Origin: Salvator merianae
Taxonomy: Eukaryota; Chordata; Lepidosauria; Squamata; Teiidae
Direction of reading: 5' to 3'
Length of the DNA: 64,000 nt
Assembly (NCBI GenBank): GCA_003586115.2
Contig: QVOM02000112.1
Span: 107,844,701 to 107,908,700, forward strand
Made by a program: the position numbers and the translations under genes. Position 1 is the first letter of the stretch, and each line of letters opens with the position of its first letter. Shown here one piece after another: positions 45,080 to 57,003 of the stretch. The notes below the pieces were generated by a model. That model worked only from the letters and a program-made list of their open reading frames with translations. It was not told the origin of the DNA and searched no databases.

Positions 45080-45520
45080 TATTTCATAGTCTAGGGGCTA
45101 CACCAAGAGGACCCTACTCTGAGTACCCACCTTTTTAGCTTCTGAAGATGGTGGTACAACTGGAAGACCTCACCTATAGATCTTAGGGCATGGGCAGAAG
45201 GCATTTCTTTAGATATTTATGGCCCAAGTTGTTTTAGGGCTTTATAAGTCAAAATTACCACTTGAATTGGGCTTGGTAGTAAATTGGTAGCCAGTGCAGC
45301 TCTTTTGAGACCAGTGTGATGTGTATCTGGCCAGCAGTACCAGTTAGCAGTCTTGCTGCTGAATTCTGCAGCAGCTGCACCTTCTGAACCATCATTAAGG
45401 ACAACCCCACATATAGCACATTACAGTAGTCCAATCTAGAAGTTACTAGAGTGTGGATTACAGTGGCCAGATCATCTCTGCCCAGAAAGGGCCACTTCTT
45501 TATGGTCACCAGCCTGGATG
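45080..45520 (-). mobile_element. L2 LINE ORF2 remnant
   Basis: The minus-strand frame at 45509-45255 reads LVTSRLDYCNVLYVG and LQNSAARLLTG then ELHWLPI, the conserved block following the reverse transcriptase in L2/CR1-group ORF2. Upstream minus-strand sequence continues into the LINE 3' part near 45080. Confidence 0.75.
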
Positions 45521-46235
45521 TGTACTAGTCATGATTGCTGTGTATTACTTATACTAGATGTAGCAAACCTCTGAAGATGAGTTGCTTAGGAAACTGAGGA
45601 GGGAGAGTGGTGTTGTATTGGTATTCTGCTTGTGGGTTCCTCATTGTGGTTTGCGGTGGTCAGATCCTACAGAGGCTCTTTGACCTGGGAAAACCAAGGT
45701 TCAAATCTGTGCATTTTAAGAGCCTGCTCAGTGAGTCTGGCTATATCACTTAATTTCAGGCTAACATATCTAGTTGGGCTTTGGTAAAAGATAAAGTAGG
45801 ATGCCTTCGTGGGTACTTCTCTAGGCTCCTTAAAGGATGAATGAAATGCAAATGGGATGAATGAAGTATACCTGTAGCTGGCTGTGGCTTCTTAATATCA
45901 GTAAAAACAAGAACACATACATGGGTAGACTCACTATATGTTTAGCAATATGAATCCCAGAGTTCCATCGTGCAACCAGAAGCACTTTTATTCAAATAAC
46001 AAAGACTCATTGATTTTCTACTTTTTAAGGCATTCTTCGATTCTGTGCCATAACTCAAGACCAGCCTAGGAGATTCTTAGCTATTGGAAACCTCATTTTG
46101 CTGCAGACATCACTTGTTTGAAACTGATTATTTAGTTAGAATTTTGTTTGACTATAGTATCCAAGTACACTGCAAATTAGGTTGTGCATGAAAAGCTAAA
46201 ATGCAAGTTCAAAGATGTGTTGTTATGAAACAAAG

Positions 46236-46414
46236 ACCCTTTCTGCATTGGGCCTTAATCCAGATTATATTCAGGAATAGAAGTCTGCCATCTGCATGCT
46301 GGTGCAGACTATGGCAATACATATCCGGGATCGGCTATGGTCTATGCTAGCATGTGGACAGCAGATCCCTATTCTGGAACATAATCCAGAATAAGGCTCA
46401 GGACAGAAAGGGCC
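46236..46414. mobile_element. Foldback MITE with CCCTTTCTG ends
   Basis: The left ACCCTTTCTGCATTGGGCCT and the complement of the right end (GGCCCTTTCTGTCCTGAGCC) match; the arms also share TTAATCCAGATTAT and a TGCATGCTGG/CTAGCATG pair. Possibly a diverged relative of the GGGCCT family. Confidence 0.65.
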
Positions 46415-46719
46415 AAAAACTATTACAATAGTTTTCCAAAAGACATCCTGTCTTACAGCTGATAGCTTGATATAAATGTTACTGGACAAGTAACATTATG
46501 TAATTGTCCTGGTTAAATGTTCCTGCATGGGCACATAAAAGGCCCATTTCAGTAAAGAATAATATGTCTTAGTTATGCATATATGTGAGTACAGGAAATA
46601 TGTCGTGGAAATTGTAATTTTTTCCCCTAAACTAAAGTTGTATTGTAATGTTATCATTTGACAGTTTATTCTTTTGGAGTGTTGGCTTGCACAAAAATGC
46701 TCAGATATATTTTATTAGA

Positions 46720-46911
46720 GTTACTGTATGATAAAGAGGACAGGGTTCTTGATGCTTTAATATTTTGTATTTGTATTTATAAGCCACCTTTCGAAAAAAA
46801 ATGCTTAAGGTGGTTCAGAACAAAAATAGAACAAACAAAAAATCTAATTCAAACATAAAAACATCAAATATACATTGTAAACAATATACGGGAAACTGAT
46901 AAATAAATTAT

Positions 46912-46947
<36 letters not shown>

Positions 46948-47330
46948 TGTACAATACACAGTGTAGAATAAAAGAGTACAACAGAATAACAGGGTCAATT
47001 AATAAAATTGGATTACTCAAAGATAATAAAATAAAATTATACAAAGTTTGCAGTAAAAAACGAGGCAGCAACCAACTCAATTATTATTCTGCCTTTTCAC
47101 CGCTAGCCAGGAGCAGCCACAGTTTCTGTATCTAACCTGGAGAAGGGATTGGAAAAAGCAGCAAACTCACAACTGTGGCAACCAGCTCAGCTCTTTTTCC
47201 TCTTCATAGAAGAGGGAATGGCAGCCGGTGTAGATTGTCAGGCAGGTAACACCTGCTGGTTCCCTCTTCTGTGCAGCTTTTAAAGTAGCAGGAATTCTGT
47301 CCTCTTTGTTCATCGATAGACCTATATTTC
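46720..47330. mobile_element. Foldback MITE (same family), split, next to GJA3 exon 2
   Basis: The left arm at 46720-46760 (GTTACTGTATGATAAAGAGG) and right arm at 47205-47330 (complement of GACAGAATTCCTGCTAC) match the 38268 family. Between them lies a different repeat that includes TTTGTATTTATAAGCCACCT and AC/AT microsatellites. The right arm ends only about 65 bases before the GJA3 splice acceptor. Confidence 0.55.
46911..46947. repeat. (AC)n(AT)n compound microsatellite
   Basis: AC units followed directly by AT units, inside the repeat that splits the foldback MITE upstream of GJA3 exon 2. Confidence 0.95.
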
Positions 47331-47396
47331 ATGGAATAATTACTTAGTAGTTTTCAAGACTTCTATAATAATGCTACTATGATATTCTTATTGTAG

Positions 47397-47413
47397 GTTA
47401 GAAAGCAGAAACA
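47397..47413 (+). other. GJA3: GJA3 exon 2 5' UTR and splice acceptor
   Basis: A T-rich run ending TTGTAG at 47391-47396 gives a good acceptor, with 17 untranslated bases before the ATG at 47414. The coding exon carries the whole reading frame, as usual for this family. Confidence 0.75.
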
Positions 47414-48925
47414 ATGGGTGACTGGAACTTTCTTGGGAAACTATTAGAGAATGCGCAAGAACACTCCACAGTTATTGGCAAAGTTTGGCTGACTGTACTG
47501 TTTATCTTCCGGATCTTGATTCTGGGAGCCGCTGCTGAGGAGGTCTGGGGAGATGAACAATCAGACTTTCTGTGCAACACTCAGCAACCTGGTTGTGAAA
47601 ATGTCTGCTATGATGAAGCTTTCCCTATCTCCCATATCCGTTTCTGGGTGCTGCAAATCATATTTGTCTCAACTCCAACCCTCATTTACTTGGGCCATGT
47701 ACTCCATATTGTGCGCATGGAGGAAAAAAAGAAAGCGAAGGAAGAAGAGATGAGGAAGATAGAAAACAGCAAAGAGGTCAATCACGTGGAAGGATCAAAA
47801 GGAGAATCTGGCAATGGTGAAGTTGGTGGCACCATCAAGGAACCACTTCCAACAAAAGAGGAAAAAACACCTATACGCAATGAACGTGGTAGGGTTCGCA
47901 TGGCAGGGGCCCTCCTGCGCACATATGTTTTCAACATTATTTTCAAAACTCTCTTTGAAGTAGCTTTTATTTTGGGCCAGTACTTCCTTTATGGCTTTCA
48001 GCTGAGACCACTTTACCGGTGTGGTCGCTGGCCCTGCCCAAACATGGTGGATTGCTTCATTTCGCGACCCACAGAGAAGACTGTCTTCATCCTCTTCATG
48101 TTGGCTGTGGCGTGTCTCTCTCTAGTGCTCAACGTATTTGAGATGTACCATTTGGGATGGAAGAAATTCAAGCAAGGTGTGACCAGCAGACCTAGCCCTG
48201 AAATACCTACTTTAACTACTGTAGAACCTACCATAGAAGTGGAGGACTCCAAACCTGCTTCCTTGCCACCTTCGGCTCCACCTGTTACTTCAGTTGTCAT
48301 CCCTGAAACTCGTAGTATCACCCCACTGGTTTTTCAGGAAACTGGATTGCCACACTATGCTGAGGCTGTCGCTAGGCCACAACCAGCCCCTATTGCAACC
48401 TCTCTGATTAGCTATCCAGGAAAGGCTACAGTTAGTGAGGAGGGACACTCAGTTACCAGGCCTACGGCAATCTCCACCCCTATAGCAACTACATCTTCTG
48501 TCCCTTCACCTTCACCAGGTGTCAACTCCTACTTCAACAGCCAAGCACTTGCTGATGAAACCAACTGGGCAAATTTGGCAGTTGAGCAGCAAAGGAAGTT
48601 TACTGCCTCCAACTCAGCTGTCTCATCCTCTCCAAGTAGCCTCCAACAGTTACATCCAGAGCAAGAGGAGCCCAATGAGCATCCCCCACCTCCACCTTCA
48701 TTGTCACCAGTAGCTGCTGCCAACAGTAGCAGTCTGAGCACCAGCCTGAGTGGGGAAAGTGGAAGCAAATGGGATGGAGAAGGTGATGAGGAAGGAAGAC
48801 CAATGTCAGCTGCCTGTACCTTGGTGGAGATGCATGACCCTCCGCTGCTGCTCGATACACGTCGGTTGAGCAGGGCTAGTAAGTCGAGCAGCAGTAGGGC
48901 CAGGTCAGATGATTTGACCGTGTGA
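47414..48925 (+). CDS. GJA3: Gap-junction alpha-3 protein (connexin 46/56, lens)
   Basis: Lens fibre-cell connexin. The 503 residues are longer than human Cx46 (435) and close to chicken Cx56 (about 510). The N-terminus [20 protein letters not shown] is nearly that of known GJA3. First-loop cysteines are C54, C61, C65; second-loop cysteines C203, C208, C214; SRPTEKT is at 217-223. TM segments are about 22-42, 76-98, 168-192 and 224-246. The cytoplasmic loop (about 101-163) is Lys/Glu-rich and roughly 20 residues longer than in human, ending in the conserved [13 protein letters not shown]. The tail (about 250-503) is Pro/Ser/Thr-rich and low in complexity, then ends in an Arg/Ser-rich segment and DLTV, a likely ZO-1 PDZ ligand (human ends DLAI). 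The whole frame lies in one exon whose acceptor AG is at 47395-47396, 17 bases before the ATG. The frame is intact. Confidence 0.97.
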   Translation: MGDWNFLGKLLENAQEHSTVIGKVWLTVLFIFRILILGAAAEEVWGDEQSDFLCNTQQPGCENVCYDEAFPISHIRFWVLQIIFVSTPTLIYLGHVLHIVRMEEKKKAKEEEMRKIENSKEVNHVEGSKGESGNGEVGGTIKEPLPTKEEKTPIRNERGRVRMAGALLRTYVFNIIFKTLFEVAFILGQYFLYGFQLRPLYRCGRWPCPNMVDCFISRPTEKTVFILFMLAVACLSLVLNVFEMYHLGWKKFKQGVTSRPSPEIPTLTTVEPTIEVEDSKPASLPPSAPPVTSVVIPETRSITPLVFQETGLPHYAEAVARPQPAPIATSLISYPGKATVSEEGHSVTRPTAISTPIATTSSVPSPSPGVNSYFNSQALADETNWANLAVEQQRKFTASNSAVSSSPSSLQQLHPEQEEPNEHPPPPPSLSPVAAANSSSLSTSLSGESGSKWDGEGDEEGRPMSAACTLVEMHDPPLLLDTRRLSRASKSSSSRARSDDLTV

Positions 48926-49800
48926 CTAGGAGGCATAGATAATGAAGACAGCGAAGGGGAAAGGGGAACCATGCTAGGGTGGGAGTGGGAAGGAGCAGGA
49001 TTAGTCTAGGCTCAGCCCCGAGATTGGGGTTCCCAGTTTGGGGAAGACAGGATTCCAAACTTTGAAGCTTGCAGTTCTTGCACTCTGTGGGTTGTAGTGG
49101 TGGTGGTGGTGGGAGGGATAAATATCAGTGTTTTCTAGTAGGTCAGGGGTGGCTGAAGCACAGCCCACCGGCGAAGGGACCAATAGCAACCACATCATGG
49201 GAGAGGAAAAGAGGAAAAGATGACAGGTGCTGGCAGCACAGAAAAGCAGGCTGTTGCAACCTATCTCCAAGAAGTAACATGTGTTCCTTGTCCTCCTCAG
49301 TTATCCCCCTATCATTGCAGTTACATTTCCTTTTCCAGTTTACTATTTCCTTTTTTAGTAAGAGCCATTTTCCTTCCTATTAACTCCTGCCCACCACCAA
49401 TAATTTCCATAAGCATGATCATCTGGTACCTTCTTCAGTGAAAGAATCATATTAAAAGCCAATCAGGCTTTCACATTTTTGATTTAATTAGGGCAGTTTT
49501 CTGCTCTTGAAAAATTGCAAGTTTCTAGTGAGTCTGGATGGGCAATACTGAAGTACACCTGCTGTAGATTTAAGTATTCAACTTTATAATTTCTAATTCT
49601 ATCTCCCTTATTCTATTTCTTTTTCTCTCTCTTTTTGAAAACTCTTGAACATCAAGGAAGTATAAGTGTTATGCTTGAAATCCTACAGTGTTTCAAACTA
49701 TAACGATGTAATTTAAATCAGTGTATTTCTTATTTTTTCATGTTTGATTACATTTTTTGCAGTTATTATAAACTGGCAAGGATATGAATAAAGCACATGT
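48926..49800 (+). other. GJA3: Likely GJA3 3' UTR
   Basis: Sequence from the stop codon to the candidate AATAAA. It has a short GTG-type simple repeat near 49095 and long pyrimidine runs near 49330 and 49610, with no recognised transposon. The extent is an inference from the poly(A) hexamer. Confidence 0.45.
49787..49792 (+). terminator. GJA3: Candidate GJA3 polyadenylation signal
   Basis: AATAAA lies 862 bases after the GJA3 stop codon, at the end of a stretch without obvious transposons and followed by a T-rich segment. It is the first good hexamer seen after the stop, but long lens-connexin 3' UTRs may continue further. Confidence 0.45.
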
Positions 49801-49919
49801 GATACGATATAGTTTTTCCTCCAGAAAAACAACTATTCCAGTATTTTTTGGCCTTTGCAGGATGGAATATCTCTAGTGATAAGATGATTCCAGACTAGTT
49901 GGAAAAAATAACAAAGCAT

Positions 49920-50015
49920 AAGGTTGCCGTATGGAATCCAAGTCAGGGCTACTATATATTTAATAGGCATGCACAAGAGGGAACTCTGACTTGGATTTCC
50001 TATGGCAACCCTAGC
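49920..50015. mobile_element. Short foldback MITE
   Basis: AGGTTGCCGTATGGAATCCA on the left and CTTGGATTTCCTATGGCAAC on the right are complementary, with a centre of TTTAATAGGCATGCACAAGA like the TTACCATATG family. About 95 bases. Confidence 0.6.
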
Positions 50016-50200
50016 CAAATGATGGCTGTGGTCACACGAAACAAAAAAGTAGCTCAGATGTACCTCAGAGACAGTAGCATGTGGACCTCAGGTTCTCATT
50101 TCACCTCTAAGCCATCTTCTCTAGTCTAGAATGTTTATGAGAGGGGGGAGGGACAGATTGGTGTGTGAACAATCCCAGCTCGGAACTGTCTCCAAGCCAT

Positions 50201-51179
50201 TTCTGAGTTGCTTTTTTTTACTGTGTGTGTGATCAAAACCAATATTGCTTTTAATTCTAAGAAAGTGAAATAAATGGTGCTTAAAAGAGATTAATTTGGG
50301 ACAGTTGGGGAAAAAATGGATTTGGCAAAAGCCATAAATCATTAAAAAAAAATGCTTAAATTACAGTGCTGGTCTGCATAGATTAGAATAATTTAGCTTG
50401 TAGATTTCAGATTAATATAGTAATATATGAAGGCTGCAGTCCTAATGAGAGTAAGTACTACTGATCACAATGGGATTTGTTCCTGATTAGATATGGTTAG
50501 GACTGCAGATACCTGAATTTTATTTTACTTCTCATTTAAACAGTTGTGACCTGTATTTGTGAACACTGCTGCAAATGGAAAATAGCTTCTAGTTTGTCTT
50601 TGGCATTAAAATCTGCCCCAAATGAATGCAATGTAAATGATGAAATTAACATCTACCAAAAACTAAATTTAAATCTCACTGACCTCTAGCAGTCGCTTGC
50701 GCAGCGGAACCAGCAGGAGGCAGGCAAGGGTCCAGATGGAGCCCCTCCATTGGTTTCTGGCGATTACATTATGATGTGCCAAAGATCCAAATGTGCTTTG
50801 GGGAGAAGAAATGTGAAGCTCCAATTAGAATTTCAACCCTCTGTTCTCCTGCATTGGGCACCACTGTCATTATCAGCTGGGCTTCTTAATGGCAACTAAC
50901 TTGTTTAATTTCCAAGGGACATAACTGCCAATTTACTTATTTTTTTCTTTTGCATCGAGGACCAGCATACCACATACTTTAACTAGTATCCTGTACAGGT
51001 AGTTCAGAAAGCATTTTTTTGCATTGCTTATGCCTGCAGATTAAATTAAGCAACTTTGTTGTTTAGATGTAGCTAGCGTGTTTGAACACGCAATGACTAT
51101 CTTCCATTTTCTGAATTCTCAGCCAGAACTGACACATTAAGTATACTGCACCAAGAGAGTTTCTATGCACAATCTAGGA
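50201..51179. other. GJA3 3' flank, mostly unrecognised
   Basis: 50430-50510 is a short partly palindromic reptile repeat (GGCTGCAGTCCTAATGAGAG and the complement of GGTTAGGACTGCAG). No gene recognised. Confidence 0.45.
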
Positions 51180-51612
51180 CTGCCTCCAGATGGCAAGAGC
51201 AATGCGGGTTCTAAAGAAGATCCCACAATTGCCTCTTGTCACCCCCTGCCAGATGAAAAAAGCAATCATGGGCTTACCTTTGTGTCTGCCAGCAGTTTTC
51301 AGAATGAGCTTGCTTGGAGCTACCAGAAGACGGCCAAGTGCCCACCCACTTCCTTTCATTTTTTTTTCCAAGTGCTTGGCTGGCTTCCGGTAGCCCCAAA
51401 TGAGCTTGCTATGAAAACTGCCGACAGACGCAAAGGTAAGCATCAGTATTACAGGAAACCTGACATCCTTGCTGGATTTCCCATAATGAGAATGTTATAG
51501 GTTTTCAGTTGAGTGATCTGGGACTATACTGGGAATGTCATGGATATGTACAGCATTCCCAATATAGTGCTGGGACAATTGTGGGTTATAGCCCATGTCT
51601 GGAAGCACCCCT
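51180..51612. mobile_element. Foldback element (CCTCCAGA family), best copy
   Basis: Starts GACTGCCTCCAGATGGCAAG and ends with the complement of a similar end (CATGTCTGGAAGCACCCC). Internal inverted blocks include AGGAAGTGGGT against CCCACTTCC and CAGCATTCCCAATATAG against TATACTGGGAATG. No transposase. Confidence 0.6.
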
Positions 51613-51720
51613 AGGCCTTTAGTAGCTGCACAGAAGTGGGAAATTCAGCACCGCGGCTTGTAATCCAGGCAAGACACTCTGGCATTCCCCTCTTCCATAC
51701 AACTATTAAACTATGGAATT
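51613..51720. mobile_element. Foldback MITE centre (same family)
   Basis: CTTTAGTAGCTGCACAGAAG and the complement of CTTCCATACAACTATTAAA resemble the family core; the outer TTACCATATG ends were not seen. It directly abuts the element at 51180-51612. Confidence 0.4.
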
Positions 51721-54700
51721 GTATTGCAGCAGCCACTGCTTCTAAATCAAGATTATGGGGGTAGTGAGAGATGGTAAGACTCCCTTTGGTAGTCCTACTT
51801 TAATCTCCTTGAATTGCAGTTTATCCACAGCAGATCAAAATGCAGCTCAGGGAGATCAGAGGGAGGTTACCAGCCCAGAATGTGCTGTTTTTGGGCACCT
51901 GGTGAAAATATTCCCAGTTAGCAAGATTAGAGGCTTGAAACTTTTGTTCCTGGCCTCCCGCGTTGGATCAAACCAGGCCACAGTGGATGGCCCTTTGCAT
52001 GTGGTGTTGGCCACTGCTCCAGTCTTGGTGTGGAAGCTGCCAGAGAAAACAGTGCTGTCTGTTGGATCCCAGCACATGGGTTCATCTCCATTACAGAGCA
52101 AAAGCACCTTAAGTGAAGCCAGTTTCATTACTCCCAGTGGAAATCAGCTGCTCTGAGGTACCTTTACTGTGTAATGGAGAAACAGCCTGTGACTTCATAG
52201 GGCCTCTGAATCTAAAGGTATCACATATTCATGATCAAAAGACATTAACTTACCTAATTCCTTTTTAAAAGACATCTTAATATACTATGTTATCTAGCAT
52301 TCTTTCCAGATCACCATGAAACTAGTAAACAAATAAGCAGAAATGAAGATGAAGATTTCTCTCTGTTTGATCTCTACTCCACTCCCCAAATACCTCTTTC
52401 TTGCTCTCATTCTGTATATTTTAACAAAAAGTAGAAGTTTTCCAATGCTTGTAACAAATACTGTACTCATGTACTTCTAGACAAAAGCTAATTTGGCTGA
52501 AATTATATTAATGAAGATATTCCTGGTTGAAGATACTACCCAGGAATGAATGATTTCCTGGGAATGAAATTTGGCGCATAATTTTGTTTGGTCCCTGATA
52601 ACATGACACTTTCTCAAGCATGTCTGTGAATTGTAGTTATAGCAAAAAAGAGGAGGAGATATCCTCCATTTCAATCCGAAAGGAAATGCAAATGATGTGT
52701 CACAGTAAGCAAGAACATCAATTTTTTAATATTAATATTAATATAGTTTTTTCATTGCTATGACTGCATGAACTATCTCTCTTCTACTCTCTCATGCATT
52801 TTGGTTTATATATACAAATATTTCAATATATTTGATGGGCTGTATCCTAGCTCATTAAAATAAACACAATATTCCAATTTCAGCTATACAGATATATTAA
52901 CACAAGTAGGAACTGATTATAGATACCAGGAGAAGAGGTGGCCATCTTGGTTTTTGAATAAAATTAAGCTGAGCTTTTACATCTTCAGTCAGTTTAGAAA
53001 GTACTTGAACCAATCAACCTCTCTTGAGAAGACAAGATATGCCACTGAAAATGTATATCTTTATTTATATTGTGTGTGTTTTTTTAAAAAAAATGAAAAT
53101 GCTGATAATTAATCATTTCAGTCTAGCTCCCTGACTTTCTCTTGGGCTGAACTATTGGAAAGCATTTCATGCCTCAACATAAGAAAGGCATACAAAGGTA
53201 TTTTCATAAGTGGCTTTGCAACCTTGGGTGTTCCCTAGCTACAATCAAGAAACTTGCAGTGTATCTTACACAAAAAAATGACATGGCACACCTCAGGAGT
53301 TACATCTTAAAACAGACCCTTTGGTTTTTAAAATCCAGCAAGAAGAGCATTTGTAAGCAACAGATGAAAGCAACGAACCTGCTCAGATCTGGTTATTCCT
53401 AAACTCCGTCATTAGGAGTTTAATATATACTATTCTTGCACCTTACACTAGATCATGGCCTAAAAATAGTAGAGACTACTAACTCTGCACAAGTATTTGC
53501 AAGTAATTGCTGTTTAACAGTAATAAACCTACTCATATATATAACTATAATGCTGCAATGCAATTTCTTCTTCCATTTTCATAGAAGTAAGCAGGACTGG
53601 ACATGGTATAACCTGCACCTGAATAGATATGGTTAGGACTACACTGTTAATATCGCTTTTAAAACCATCCTACCACTGGAACTATCTGTGATGGTGGCAG
53701 CCTTGTGCCTTCAAAATGCATTTCCTGGCTACATTTTCTCCACTGTTCTTCCCCTTCTGTTCATTGTCTTTCCATCCACTCCTTCCACTTAACAAATGAT
53801 TAGCAGTTATATCTGAAGACATTGAGTTGCTGTCATCCTTATAATTCTGCCTCATGGATTTTCAAAATATGAATCTTAATACGTATTCATGGGATACACT
53901 GTAGGTATACAAGTTAAAAGATTAGTAGCATGGAACATTACATTCTAAATTAAAAGCTTCTTCAAGTTTGTTCAGACTTTAAACCCGAGAAAATAAAATA
54001 AGGACCTGATATTATGCTGTATGCTTTCCCCCCTAAAAATCACAGTTATTGTACAGACATCTCTAGCTTAAATTATATGTTTGCTAAAACCTTTAAACGT
54101 GTAAGTTAGTATTCTAAATATATTACAAAATTAAGATGTTGGCTTGATCAAGTTTTATCAGTTTATACCCATGAAAATGTACAATACACATTATTTACAG
54201 TCATTCAAATATTTTCTTGTATTTTGGATTCAGTGAACTGGCTCCAAGTTTTTACTGTTCATTTCATCTTATGTTCTAATAATTCCTTGTTTTTGTTTTT
54301 ACAAAGGTTAAATTCATGAACTTTGATCTGTTTCAAAACATTTTAAAAGATTAATAAGCTCGCCAGTCCCTGACTTTTAACTTTGTTAAAAGTGTAGCAG
54401 TAGGCAACACAAATCTGTTAAGGCTGCCCTTGTACGTGGTTCCTGGAAATCTAGTAAGCAGCTTTGCCCTACAGTTATAACAAATATAGTTTGGATCATT
54501 CATATGTGAAATTCCAATCTGGAACATTTTTTAATGAGGACCTAGCATGAAAGAAACTATACTTGGTGCTATGTCTACTTGTGAAATTGCGGGAGATGCT
54601 GCACTGTCTGATAGACCGGACCAGCAAGCATATTAGGAGCCTCTCTTCCACACACTAGGGGCTTTCCTTAGACTGTACCAGACTGCTTCAATGCAGAATC

Positions 54701-56644
54701 ATCCTCAAACTCAAGGACTCCAAGGTTTAGCTGGCTTTGGAGCAGCACAGAGAGCCACTGAAAGCTCTGAAGGTCCAGAGGAACCATTATGGTGCATCTT
54801 GTTGCACCAATTGCACTCCTTTGTGATATGGCATGCCACCACCTAGTATGCTAGTAGACCTCTTTAAAGAGGTCTACTGGCAGACCAGCCTGCTGTTTTG
54901 GGCCTCCTGGTTCAGTCTCCGCCATCCTGTGTGAATGGAGCGTACTAACAGGGGGCAGGGGTATCCTTAGACTGCACCAGCATGCAGAAGGGATGCTCCT
55001 TGATGGTCCAGTGTACTGGCCAGTGTGGAATCATCCTGAGTGCTGTGTTTCTTCAGATCCTTCTCTATTTCCTCTGTCTCCCCATACCATTCAGCCTCAA
55101 AACCTCTGTACAGTCTGCAGTCATGAATAGTAGGGGACAACATAGATATGTGCATATGTACTCCAGCCCGGTTTATATGTGTATAGGGTAAGACTGTCTC
55201 CAGAAAGCATGGGGAAATGCCAGCTCTTTATAGATGCCAGCATTTCCCTGGAACATGGGCTGCCAGACTTGGCACAGGCTCCTTTGGCATAGTATCTTAC
55301 TGAACTTCTGGGAAATCCCGAATGGTGAATCTGACACTGTGGTAGAGCATCCTTCCCAGATGCCCAGTTGTCTGGCACAATTGTGAATTCAATTTTTGAG
55401 GGGAACAGTCCAGCCATGCCCCAACATACTGTTGGGGCTGTCTGTTGGTCTCTCTATGATGGCAGCCTGAATGCGCCCAAAGTACTAAGTTTGTTTTTGA
55501 AACCATGTGCTGTGTACCTTAGATCCCTCCTTGTTTCTCCTTTGTCTCCATACCTGCAGCCCCCAAACCTCTGTTTTCCTCTTTTCCCTATCCCTTTGTA
55601 GACCTTTGTGCTTTCCCCTTCACCCTATCCCACAGCTTCCCGATCATCACACAGTCTGTGAACATGCACAGTAAGGGGCGAAACACAGAAGTTGATATGA
55701 GTTGTATGTATATAGATAGGCTACTTCCTAACTAGAAGAGATTTTTTGAATTCACTAAGAATAGCAAGGGGTTTAAAAATTAATTTGGACAGAAATAGGA
55801 AAAGTTCTTCCACAGTTCCTCCTTTGTCTGTTGTGTTATTGTTGCAACTATTTTGATCAGAAAACTAGGGAAACTCTTGGGTCACCTTGTGGCTATCCAT
55901 TGGTTTGAACCAGCATATTTTAGCATCTTGTAAGGCAGAGGTTATGAGTTTAGTGCCTTCAAATGTTTTGTAATCTATTTTGGCATGCCTGTAGAGAGAA
56001 TATTTGAAGATAACAGACTCAAAGAACTATCAGTAACAACTTACATAAAAAACCCAGTATTTTATGGCCTCATATCAGTTTTATCAGGTTTTGCTTGTTG
56101 ATAAACCTGATAGGTTTTTAATATATGTATGCATTGGTGCTCTGATTTATTTATCTTGGGAAATGTGTGTACAATTAATTTATCTTTAATCATTATCTTT
56201 CCATATCCTGTGTTGATTTTTGTATCCCCTGTGTGTGCACCACCTTTCTGCACAAAGAGGTTATCACCTATGCAACCATTTTGCATCTGCATATGTTACA
56301 GAAAAAGGCTTCCAACTTACAGGTATTCAAAAAGGTGTGCTTCTGTCATTCCAGCGTTTAACTCACTGTAGCTATTTCCCTCCTCGTATGCATATGGTAA
56401 ACATATAGAACAAATGGAACACGCTGACAAATGCAAGAGGGTTATGCAAGTGTACAGTCTTTCAAATATGATAATGGCAGCATATATGGTAGTATCTTGT
56501 CATTTGTACTTGCCATATTTGCAAGCTTGGGGTATTCCAAAAATCTGCATATTCACAATTTGGTACCAAAACCTGGCACTTTCTTGTCATTTACATAAAT
56601 TAGGTGGCAGTCAGTAAACATCAATTTCTGTTTCTGTCGGCAAG
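51721..56644. other. GJA3 3' flank, few recognised features
   Basis: A 133-codon open frame at 51755-52156 has no recognisable family or splice context. 53585-53645 has a trace of the short repeat seen at 50430. The foldback region at 54580-55035 is listed separately. The rest is AT-rich and unrecognised. Confidence 0.45.
54580..55035. repeat. Related foldback region with a 26-base perfect palindrome
   Basis: Contains the CCTTAGACTG(T/C)ACCAG block twice (54667, 54965), resembling the repeat at 28606. Near its centre, 54853-54878 is a perfect palindrome whose arms read AGTAGACCTCTTT and its complement. Borders are unclear. Confidence 0.45.
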
Positions 56645-57003
56645 GCTGCCTCCAGACCAGAAGAGGTATTTGCAGGATCTAAAGAAGATCCTGCAATTGC
56701 CTTTTGCTGCCCCACCAGATGCAAGAGACAATTGTGGGCTTTTACCTGTCTGTCTGCTGCTTCTGTTGTTCCTCTTGAAATACCCATATGCTAGCCAAGC
56801 GCCCACTTACTTCCCCCTGTTTTTTCTTGGGCACTTAGCTACCATTAGAGTATTTCCAAGATCACAGAAGCAATAAGCAGATGCAGGTAAGAGTTCCCTA
56901 TTATGGGAAACCCATTGTTGCCAGATTTCCCATAATAGTGATGCTTTGGGATATCACCTCAATATCTAGGGACTATAGTAGGAATGCCACAGATATGTGT
57001 AGT
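56645..57003. mobile_element. Foldback element (CCTCCAGA family), cut by CR1/L3
   Basis: GCTGCCTCCAGACCAGAAGA, AAGAAGATCCTGCAATTGCC and GATTTCCCATAATAGTGATG match the copy at 51180. The expected right arm is missing because a CR1/L3-type end begins at 57004. Confidence 0.6.

Noticed and set aside
48013..48972. Minus-strand frames opposite the GJA3 tail
   Set aside because: Shadows of the GJA3 coding exon; Ser/Leu-rich translations without homology.
51755..52156. 133-codon open frame
   Set aside because: No recognisable domain, no splice or promoter context and no sign of conservation visible; kept only as a note.
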